From contig NZ_JAIWNA010000001.1 of the NCBI RefSeq assembly GCF_020216065.1, positions 1,147,408-1,211,407 on the forward strand: a stretch of 64,000 bases of DNA. The letters run 5' to 3'. The translations under genes were made by a program, and so were the position numbers. Positions 57,999 through 64,000 of the stretch are shown here, in pieces (the stretch's first letter is position 1; the number at the start of each line of letters is the position of its first letter). The DNA comes from Nocardia rosealba (GTDB lineage: Bacteria; Actinomycetota; Actinomycetes; Mycobacteriales; Mycobacteriaceae). The notes under the pieces are model-generated. The model did no database searches. It saw only the letters and a program-made list of their open reading frames with translations, and was not told the origin of the DNA.

Positions 57999-59144
57999 TT
58001 GATTGCAACGACGCATCCTCTTCGCCGAACCCTATCCGCGTTCGGCATCGCCGCCGCGCTCCTCGCGCTCGGCACCCACTCGGCCGCCGCGACTCCCACA
58101 CTCGAACCGACCGTCGCCTCGCTGGCCGAATATCTGAACGCCACCGCGCCGACCACCCCCGAGGGCCGCCCCACCGCCATCGCCGATACCGGCAGCGCCT
58201 CGGGCAGCGGTTCGGGCTCGTCGAGCCGTGCCTCCGACACCGTCGGTGAGGGCCCCTCGATGTCGGCCTATCTGCCCGCCTTCGCCTACGGCCTGCTGCA
58301 CCCGGACGCCGCGCCGCCCAAGGCCAACCGCTGGGACTGCAAACCCACCGCGGCCCATCCCCGGCCGGTGGTCCTGCTGCACGGCACCTGGCTCAACGCC
58401 TACGACACCTTCTCCTATCTGTCACCGCGGCTGGCCGATGCCGGGCACTGCGTGTTCACCCTGAACTTCGGCAAGTCGACCCTGCTGGAGGCCGGTGGGC
58501 TCGGCGCGATCCTGCCCGGCCGCAACGGGGTGGGCCCGATGGTCGAATCCTCGGGCCAGGTGGCCGCGTTCATCGAGCGGGTGCTGGCCGCGACCGGCGC
58601 CGAACAGGTCGATATCGTCGGCCACTCCCAGGGCGCGACCATCGCCAACCACTACCTCAAGTTCGATGGGGGACAGGGCAAGGTCGCCACCCTCGTGAGC
58701 TTCGGCGGCACCCACCACGGCACCTCGCTGCTCGGTATCGCCTCGCTCGGTCGCATGATCAACAACGCGGGCATCGACATCCTCGGCTTCTACCGGCCGA
58801 TCATCGGCGCCGCCAATGTGGAACAGGCCATCGGTTCGCCGTTCTACACCACCCTCAACGCCGGCGGCGACACCGTGCCCGGCGTGCGCTACACCGTGGT
58901 CGGCTCCCGCTACGACGAAGTGATGAACCCCCTCGACCTGGGCTTCCTGGTCGCCGGACCGGACGCGACCGTCGACAACATCACCCTGCAGGCCGGCTGC
59001 GAACAGGACGTCTCCGACCACCTGACGATGATGTACTCCCCCCGAGCCGCCTCCATCGCGCTGCGTGCTCTCGATCCGGCACGTGCACCCGAGCTGGCCT
59101 GCACGTTCAACCCGTGGTTCTTCGGCGGCGGCGGCAGCCTATGA
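57999..59144 (+). CDS. Exported triacylglycerol lipase-type alpha/beta hydrolase
   Basis: The 381-residue protein has a signal peptide (SAFGIAAALLALGTHSAAA), a short Ser/Gly-rich spacer, and the lipase domain RPVVLLHGTWLNAYDTFSYL (oxyanion hole), nucleophile IVGHSQGATIANHYLKFDGG, FGGTHHGTSLLG and a C-terminal QDVSDHLTMMYSP histidine. It resembles class 2 lipases of actinobacteria. The start is TTG 57999, with GGAAG about 8 bp upstream; the upstream frame is open but lacks a better site. Stop overlaps the next lipase gene (ATGA). Confidence 0.9.
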   Translation: MIATTHPLRRTLSAFGIAAALLALGTHSAAATPTLEPTVASLAEYLNATAPTTPEGRPTAIADTGSASGSGSGSSSRASDTVGEGPSMSAYLPAFAYGLLHPDAAPPKANRWDCKPTAAHPRPVVLLHGTWLNAYDTFSYLSPRLADAGHCVFTLNFGKSTLLEAGGLGAILPGRNGVGPMVESSGQVAAFIERVLAATGAEQVDIVGHSQGATIANHYLKFDGGQGKVATLVSFGGTHHGTSLLGIASLGRMINNAGIDILGFYRPIIGAANVEQAIGSPFYTTLNAGGDTVPGVRYTVVGSRYDEVMNPLDLGFLVAGPDATVDNITLQAGCEQDVSDHLTMMYSPRAASIALRALDPARAPELACTFNPWFFGGGGSL

Positions 59145-60499
59145 CCAGTTTGCTCGATCGGGCGGCCACCCTGCGCGGAGCACCGCCGCTGCCGCCCGAC
59201 GATCCCTTCTACAGCGTCCCACCCGATCTCGAGACGCTCGCCCCCGGCGCGGTGGTGCGGTCGCGCTCGGTGGAGCTGGCACTGTTCGGCCTGGTGCCGC
59301 AGCGTATCGCCGCGTGGCAATTGCTCTATCGCACCTGCGATCTCGACGGCAATGCCGAGGTGACGGTGACGACGGTGCTCTTGCCCTGGGGCGCCGACCC
59401 GCGCGAGTCCCGTCCGCTCGTCTCGTTCCAGTGCGCGATCGATGCCGTTGCCCCGCAGTGCTTTCCGTCCTACGCCTTGCGCCGGGGCGCGCAGACCATC
59501 GGTTCGATCGCCCCGCTGGAACTGCCGATCATCGCGATGGCGCTGCGGCAGGGGTGGGCGGTCTCGGTCCCCGACCACGAGGGGACCGACGGGCGGTTCG
59601 GCGCCGCGAGGGAACCCGGTTACCGGGCGCTCGACGGCATTCGTGCGGCGCTGAGTTTCGGTGCGCTCGGGTTGTCGCCGTCGAATCAGGTTGCGCTGTG
59701 GGGTTATTCGGGCGGCGGGCTGGCCACGGCCTGGGCGGCCGAGCTGGCCGCCGAGTACGCCCCCGAGCTGGATATCGTCGGCGCCGCCGCCGGGTCGCCC
59801 GTGGGTGACCCGGCGGCGGCGTTCCTCCGGCTCAACGGTGGCTGGTTCGCCGGGTTCCCCGCCGTCTTCGTCGCCGGTCTGCGCCGCGCCTACCCGGAGC
59901 TGGTCCCCGTGCTGGAGGACCACTTCGACACACGGTTCCGCGCCCTGCTCGGCGAGGCCGAACAACGCAGTACCTTCGCGCTGTTGCTGCGGTTCGCCCG
60001 CCGCGATGTCGCCCGCCACCTGCGCGGCGGCATCGCCGAACTGCTCGCCGAACCGGTGCTGCGCCGCGTTCTCACCGACGTCGAGCCCGGCGGCAAGGCC
60101 CCGGCCGCCCCGCTGCTGGTGGTGCAAGGCGTGCGCGACGAGGTGATCGCGGTCGCCGACATCGACGCGCATGTCCGGCGCTACGAGCGGGCCGGTGCGG
60201 CCGTGCGGTACCTGCGCATCCGCAACGGTTCCCATCTGCCGCTGGAGTTCCTCGTCGTCCCGGTCGTCCTCGACTGGCTCGCCGACCGTTTCGCGGGCAG
60301 GCAGGCCGAGACCGGGACGGAGACGGTGACCTCGGTGGCCCGTTCCGTGCGGGCGATGCGCAAGCACCTGGAGTTCCTGCAGGTCGTGCTGACCATGGTC
60401 GCCGGCCGGTCGATCGGTGTGGCCGAGGCTCCGTCGACGTCGGCTGCGCAGTCCTCGCCGCTGGTACCGCAAGAAAGGGAAATATTACGCATCAGCTAA
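59141..60499 (+). CDS. LIP-family lipase/alpha-beta hydrolase
   Basis: The 452-residue protein is of the secretory lipase (LIP, PF03583-like) family: VVRSRSVELALFGLVPQRIA, WQLLYRTCDLDGNAEVTVTT, nucleophile ALWGYSGGGLATAWAAELAA, PLLVVQGVRDEVIAV with the aspartate and NGSHLPLEF with the histidine. Family members usually have signal peptides; none is visible here, so it may be cytoplasmic or use another route. It is translationally coupled to the preceding lipase, suggesting joint lipid degradation. Confidence 0.9.
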   Translation: MTSLLDRAATLRGAPPLPPDDPFYSVPPDLETLAPGAVVRSRSVELALFGLVPQRIAAWQLLYRTCDLDGNAEVTVTTVLLPWGADPRESRPLVSFQCAIDAVAPQCFPSYALRRGAQTIGSIAPLELPIIAMALRQGWAVSVPDHEGTDGRFGAAREPGYRALDGIRAALSFGALGLSPSNQVALWGYSGGGLATAWAAELAAEYAPELDIVGAAAGSPVGDPAAAFLRLNGGWFAGFPAVFVAGLRRAYPELVPVLEDHFDTRFRALLGEAEQRSTFALLLRFARRDVARHLRGGIAELLAEPVLRRVLTDVEPGGKAPAAPLLVVQGVRDEVIAVADIDAHVRRYERAGAAVRYLRIRNGSHLPLEFLVVPVVLDWLADRFAGRQAETGTETVTSVARSVRAMRKHLEFLQVVLTMVAGRSIGVAEAPSTSAAQSSPLVPQEREILRIS

Positions 60500-60745
60500 T
60501 TCTCCGCACATTTCCCAAGGTCGTCGGGGCCCAAACATAAAAGGCTGATAAATAACTCTCAGAAACTTCTCATACAATTTTAAGTAACACGCTGTCGCAC
60601 TTATAACCGCAGGTGGTGATAGGTGAAACTGGGTTACTGTAACGGCTGTCACTAATCCGTAATTTGCGTAACTCGCGGCGTTCGGGGGTCGATATGCCAT
60701 TCGTAAGCCAGCCTCGGCTGGAGCATGAGAAACAGAGGAGTATTT
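60500..60745. promoter_or_regulatory. AT-rich leader/promoter region of the small peptide gene
   Basis: About 245 bp with clearly lower GC than the surroundings. It contains the palindrome GTTACTGTAAC (60633-60643) and a possible promoter TTGCGT-N18-GATATG (about 60664-60693). AGAGGAG at 60733-60739 is the ribosome-binding site of the gene that follows. There is no other gene in it. Confidence 0.5.
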
Positions 60746-60862
60746 ATGATCCCCGTTATCATCGACACCGGTAGCGCCGCCCTGAACGGTCTTTTCGACA
60801 CCCTGGGTGCTGCTCTGCACGGTCTGGTCGACACCCTGTGGACCGGCTCCTTCGGCGGCTGA
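60746..60862 (+). CDS. 38-residue amphipathic peptide, unknown function
   Basis: A short gene starts ATG 60746 behind a strong AGAGGAG site (spacing 6 bp) and stops at TGA 60862. The peptide starts MIPVIIDTGSAALNGLFDTL, with an internal near-repeat (LNGLFDTLG / LHGLVDTLW), and ends TGSFGG. The repeat makes an amphipathic helix with Leu/Ile/Val on one face. There is no signal peptide or cysteine. Codon use is typical (GC-rich third positions), and a long own leader plus terminator suggest a monocistronic, well-expressed gene. Size and helix remind of PorA/PorH of corynebacteria or of surface-active peptides; this is speculation. Confidence 0.72.
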   Translation: MIPVIIDTGSAALNGLFDTLGAALHGLVDTLWTGSFGG

Positions 60863-60914
60863 TTCGTCAGCGCTTTCGGCCGGTGACGGCCGGGTCGACG
60901 GGAACGTCGGCCCA

Positions 60915-60952
60915 CGAGAATGCCCCGCACCTTCCGGTGTGGGGCATTCTCG
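60915..60952. terminator. Bidirectional terminator between small peptide gene and CDF exporter
   Basis: CGAGAATGCCCCGCACC (60915-60931) pairs with GGTGTGGGGCATTCTCG (60936-60952) with one G-U and a TTCC loop. It lies 52 bp after the peptide gene stop and 10 bp before the end of the convergent exporter gene. Confidence 0.82.
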
Positions 60953-60961
60953 CGTTCGGGG

Positions 60962-61915
60962 TCAGTGCGTGTGCGGCGCTTCGGCCGTGTGGGTGTCGCC
61001 GCAGGCGCTGCTCTGCCGGTTGCCGATCGCGAGCACCTCCGGGGTGGCGTGGTCGACCTGCAGGGTGACGTGGCTGATGTGATGGTCGTGGTCGAGCATG
61101 TGCGCCACGTCTTCGCGCACCGCGTGGCAATCGCGGCCCGGCTGCACCAGGATGTGCGCCGACAGGGCGGGGGAGCCGGAGGTGATCTCCCAGATGTGCA
61201 GATCGTGCACGCCGACCACGCCGTCGCGGGCGCGGATATCGGCGTCGATCTGCGCGGGGTCGAGGTAGTCGGGGGCGGCCTCGAGGAAGATGCGGCTCGA
61301 CGCGCGGATCAGCCCGACACCCGCCTTGATCATCAACGCAACCACGATCAGGGTGGCGACGATGTCGGCGCGTGCCCAGCCCGTCAGGATGATGACCACA
61401 CCCGCGACGGCGGTGGCGATGAACGCGAACAGGTCGTTGAGGATGTGCTGGTAGGCGCCCTCGATATTGAGGCTCGTCCGATCGGCGCGACTGATCATCC
61501 AGGTGGCGAGCACATTCACGGCCACACCGACCAGCGCGGTGACGAGCACGAGGACGCCGTGCACTTCCGGCGGCGCGAACAGTCTGCGGATCGCCTCGTA
61601 ACCGAGCCACAGTGCGAGCAGGAGCAGGGTGAGCCCGTTGGCCTGGGCGGACAGGATCTCCACCCGCTTCCAGCCGAAGGTCATCCGTCCTTTCGGCGGG
61701 CGCGCGGCCAACCGGATCGCCCACAGCGCCAGCGCGATGGACGCGGCGTCGGTGGTCATATGCGCGGCGTCGGACAGCAGTGCCAGCGAATCGGCGACGA
61801 TACCGACGATGACCTCGCCGATCAGGAACGTGACGATCAGGGCCAGCGCGCCTGCCAGCCAGCGTTTGTCACTGTCGGCCGACACCCCGTGGTCGTGCCC
61901 GTGTCCTGCGCCCAT
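60962..61915 (-). CDS. Cation diffusion facilitator (CzcD/ZitB type) metal exporter
   Basis: The 317-residue protein has six membrane helices; metal-site signatures are ADSLALLSDAAHMTTDAASI (helix 2, D-x3-D/H-x3-D) and NIEGAYQHILNDLFAFIATA (helix 5, H-x3-D). A cytoplasmic C-terminal domain (GVHDLHIWEITSGSPALSAH) follows. N- and C-terminal ends are His-rich (MGAGHGHDHG, EAPHTH). Probably exports Zn2+ (or Co/Cd) by proton exchange. The ATG at 61915 follows GAGAGGGG. It lies tail-to-tail with the small peptide gene. Confidence 0.93.
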   Translation of the reverse strand: MGAGHGHDHGVSADSDKRWLAGALALIVTFLIGEVIVGIVADSLALLSDAAHMTTDAASIALALWAIRLAARPPKGRMTFGWKRVEILSAQANGLTLLLLALWLGYEAIRRLFAPPEVHGVLVLVTALVGVAVNVLATWMISRADRTSLNIEGAYQHILNDLFAFIATAVAGVVIILTGWARADIVATLIVVALMIKAGVGLIRASSRIFLEAAPDYLDPAQIDADIRARDGVVGVHDLHIWEITSGSPALSAHILVQPGRDCHAVREDVAHMLDHDHHISHVTLQVDHATPEVLAIGNRQSSACGDTHTAEAPHTH

Positions 61916-62003
61916 GCGATTTTCCCCTCTCCTGTGAACCGAACGGCGCAATCATATGCACGAATCGCTATGTATGCAATTCCTTCGTGACCCGGGAACG
62001 GAG

Positions 62004-62056
62004 CGAGCCCGGCAGCCCTGCTCCCCCCTCCTGGAGCAGGCCCGGCCGGGCTCGCA
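62004..62056. other. Nested hairpin between CDF exporter and ECF sigma gene
   Basis: GCGAGCCCGGC (62004-62014) pairs perfectly with GCCGGGCTCGC (62046-62056), and inside CTGCTCC (62019-62025) pairs with GGAGCAG (62034-62040). It lies in the divergent promoter gap (61916-62143). It looks like a terminator but no gene ends there, so its role is unclear. Confidence 0.5.
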
Positions 62057-62143
62057 GGAACTACTTTCCAGCACGGCACCAGCAGGATCCTGAAGAGTCG
62101 CTTAAGGCGTTGTCATCGGGCGGTCCGGCCGCGATAACCCGGT

Positions 62144-62680
62144 ATGGCGGACAACTTCTGTAACGCGCACTGCGCGCGACTGTGTACCAGGGACGGGCTG
62201 GCCGACGTGCTGGCCGCCGATCGCGGCCTGCTGCACTGGCGGGCCATGCGCAGCCTCGGTGATCGCGGGCTGGCCGAGCATGCCGTCCAGGAGACCTTGT
62301 TGCGCGCGTGGCGCGCGTGCGCCGACTTCGACGCGCGCAAGGGCAGCGTGCGCACGTGGCTGCTGGCGATCGAACGCAATGTGGTCGTCGACATCGTGCG
62401 GGCTCGGGCCGTGCGCCCGATCGATGTGGGTTTCGACGACCTCGCCGAGCTGGTGCCCTGCGGCAGGCCGGATTTCGCCGACGGGCTCGTCGACGGCTTG
62501 CTCGTCGACGAGCTGCTCGCCCGGTTGCCCGAACCTCAGCGTGCGGCCGTGGTCGAAGTGATTCTGCGTGATCGCGGATATCGGGAAGTGGCCGAGGATT
62601 TCGGGGTTCCCGTCGGCACGGTGAAGACCCGCGTGCACTACGCGCTCCGCTCGTTGCGGCAGTTGCCGGAGGTTGCCTGA
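62144..62680 (+). CDS. ECF-type RNA polymerase sigma factor
   Basis: The 178-residue sigma factor: region 2 GDRGLAEHAVQETLLRAWRA to VRTWLLAIERNVVVDIVRAR, region 4 LLARLPEPQRAAVVEVILRD, GYREVAEDFGVPVGTVKTRV. The N-terminus from ATG 62144 holds three cysteines (FCNAHCARLC); if that start is right, the set could bind metal. No anti-sigma (ZAS) gene follows; the amidase begins 167 bp downstream. Targets unknown. A later start would drop the cysteine segment. Confidence 0.87.
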   Translation: MADNFCNAHCARLCTRDGLADVLAADRGLLHWRAMRSLGDRGLAEHAVQETLLRAWRACADFDARKGSVRTWLLAIERNVVVDIVRARAVRPIDVGFDDLAELVPCGRPDFADGLVDGLLVDELLARLPEPQRAAVVEVILRDRGYREVAEDFGVPVGTVKTRVHYALRSLRQLPEVA

Positions 62681-62847
62681 CGCACTTGAAAAATCGCCCA
62701 TCTGGGCACCTGACCAGCGATTATCGGCCTATTGCAGTTCGGTAACGGCGCTTGCCCTGTCGTTGTACACGTGGCAAGAGTTAACTACTGGGTTTGGTGT
62801 TACCAATGGGAAGGGAGGGGTGCTCCGTTCCGGAGCGCCGACCGAAC

Positions 62848-64000
62848 ATGAAACCAGACATCATCAAGGCCGGTCTCTGCTCCACAGTCTCCGCCGCGGT
62901 CGTGGTGTCGCTGTCCGGGCTGCTGCCCGTGACCGCCCACGCCGACCCTGAACCAGCGCAGGGCGATCAGCTCGCCGGGAAGACGATCTTCCTCGACCCG
63001 GGTCATCAGGGTCCGGCCCATGCGGAAGATCTCGCCCGTCAGGTCGACAACGGCCGAGGCGGAACCAAGGACTGCCAGACCACCGGCATGACATCACTGG
63101 GCGGCGTCCCCGAACACACCATCAACTGGGAAGTGGCCCAGCTGGTGAAGACCTCGCTGCAGGCGCTCGGCGCCGAGGTGGTGCTCAGCCGCGCCGACGA
63201 CGCCGGGTGGGGCGGCTGCGTGGACGAACGCGCCCGCGCCGCGAACGAATCCGGCGCCGAGGTGGCGGTGAGCATCCACGCCGACAGCGCACCCGCCGAC
63301 CAGCGCGGCTTCCACCTCATCCTGCCGCAGCTCCCCGTGCCCGATCCGGCCGTCGAGCAGGCCCAATCACGAGCCGGGCTCGCCGCGTCGAGCGCGGTGC
63401 GCGACGCCTATGTCGCAGCCGGGATCCCGCCCGCGACCTATGGCGGTGCGAACAACGGGCTGCAGACCCGCGCCGACGTGGCCGGGCCCGCCTTGACCCG
63501 GGTACCGCTCGTTTTCGTGGAAATGGGCAACGGCGCCAATGCCGAGGACGCGGCGCTGCTCGAATCGCGCGAGGGACGGCTGCAGCACGCGGTGGCCATC
63601 ACGACCGGATTGGTCGGCTATCTGCTGAACAAGCCGATCGGGCCCGCGCCTGCCCTGGCGTTGGCACCCAAGCCGATTCCGGGTCGGGCGCCGGTGGCGA
63701 CCCCGGTTCCCACGCCCGGGCAGGAGCCCGAACCGGGTGCGGCGACGGACTCGACGAGCGAGAAGCCGGGTCAGTCCGATACGACCTCACCGCGTCGTGG
63801 TGCGCCGTCTACCAGCAAGTCCGCGCCCGGTGCCACAGGGGAGTCGGGTCAGGGATCGGTGCCGGAGTCCGACGGGACCGGGCAAGGGTCGGCGCCCGAG
63901 TCCGGTGGAGTCGGCCAGGGGTCAGCGCCCGAATCCGGTGGAACCAGTGAAGGGTCCGCGCCCGGCGCGGCGTCGGAACCCGAGTCCGGTGGAGTTGGTG
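62848..64000 (+). CDS. N-acetylmuramoyl-L-alanine amidase (Amidase_3), C-terminus outside window
   Basis: An open frame from ATG 62848 to the right edge (384 residues so far). Signal peptide STVSAAVVVSLSGLLPVTAHA cuts before DPEPAQ. The Amidase_3 domain shows zinc ligands in IFLDPGHQGP (His), EHTINWEVAQLV (Glu) and VAVSIHADSAPA (His), and the catalytic glutamate in VFVEMGNGANAEDA. It cleaves peptide stems from peptidoglycan, likely with a role in cell separation. After about residue 270 a Pro/Gly/Ser-rich tail begins that includes 33-nt repeats and is cut by the window end. Confidence 0.93.
   Translation, partial: MKPDIIKAGLCSTVSAAVVVSLSGLLPVTAHADPEPAQGDQLAGKTIFLDPGHQGPAHAEDLARQVDNGRGGTKDCQTTGMTSLGGVPEHTINWEVAQLVKTSLQALGAEVVLSRADDAGWGGCVDERARAANESGAEVAVSIHADSAPADQRGFHLILPQLPVPDPAVEQAQSRAGLAASSAVRDAYVAAGIPPATYGGANNGLQTRADVAGPALTRVPLVFVEMGNGANAEDAALLESREGRLQHAVAITTGLVGYLLNKPIGPAPALALAPKPIPGRAPVATPVPTPGQEPEPGAATDSTSEKPGQSDTTSPRRGAPSTSKSAPGATGESGQGSVPESDGTGQGSAPESGGVGQGSAPESGGTSEGSAPGAASEPESGGVG
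63847..63945 (+). repeat. 33-nt tandem repeat in the amidase tail
   Basis: Three consecutive 33-nt units encode GQGSVPESDGT, GQGSAPESGGV and GQGSAPESGGT; a degenerate fourth (SEGSAPG) follows. The repeat forms a flexible surface linker and may continue beyond the window. Confidence 0.85.

Overview
The window is high-GC actinobacterial DNA. It encodes an Ag85-type mycolyl/corynomycolyl transferase-like esterase, an Emb-type arabinosyltransferase, an LppP/LprE-type lipoprotein, an Rpf-like transglycosylase, a conservon (roadblock/DUF742/GTPase cluster) and a class A beta-lactamase. Together these point to a mycolic-acid-containing member of the Mycobacteriales, most probably Nocardia or a close relative. 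I see no IS element, prophage, CRISPR array or replication origin. The left-edge gene (DUF1266-like) and the right-edge gene (a cell-wall amidase) are cut by the window.

Layout. 0-11 kb is metabolic and transport: AraC regulator, NUDIX, VOC protein, arsenate reductase, sugar-lactone oxidase, a TetR/MFS efflux pair with twin operators, two crcB fluoride channels, phosphoglucomutase, a second MFS carrier and a CPAC thioredoxin-fold protein, ending at tRNA-Ala(GGC). 11.5-20.8 kb looks more accessory. It holds an unknown gene and, 6 kb away, a paralogue of it with a clean in-frame 189-bp deletion. It also holds an IPDS-type ferritin-like protein, an NmrA-like reductase, an SdhA-like flavoprotein, an ECF41-type sigma factor with two candidate target promoters, a small secreted protein, an acyl-CoA desaturase and a DUF4246 protein. 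21-25 kb is the Pnkp/Hen1 RNA-repair operon. 25-31 kb holds a PadR/membrane-protein operon, a P450, a lipoprotein, a metallophosphoesterase and the Ag85-like esterase. 31.5-36 kb is one oversized Emb arabinosyltransferase carrying three large low-complexity insertions.

36-43 kb holds two SxxK serine hydrolases around a LysR gene (one is a canonical lipoprotein class A beta-lactamase divergent from LysR), a TetR/RidA pair sharing a palindrome, an AraC regulator, a saccharopine dehydrogenase-like reductase and an SGNH lipoprotein. 43.5-48.8 kb is a complete conservon of six overlapping genes (CvnA-B-C-D plus two P450s). The first P450 has lost the arginine of EXXR. A suspicious poly-G tract follows. 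49-53 kb holds an acyl-CoA dehydrogenase, tRNA-Glu(CTC), a cupin, an unknown gene, a stand-alone LigD-type polymerase and a DM13 protein. 53.2-55.8 kb is an HbpS/SenS/SenR-like three-component system with a 24-bp near-palindrome in the divergent promoter region. 55.8-64 kb is envelope-oriented: an Rpf-like enzyme preceded by a perfect CRP-type site and a structured leader, a PucR-type regulator, two overlapping lipases, an unlisted 38-aa amphipathic peptide gene, a CDF metal exporter, an ECF sigma factor and the amidase.

The most interesting points for follow-up are the 38-aa peptide gene, the deletion paralogue pair, the Emb insertions, the rpf leader with its CRP site, the HbpS/SenS palindrome, the EXXR-less conservon P450 and the bacterial DUF4246 protein.
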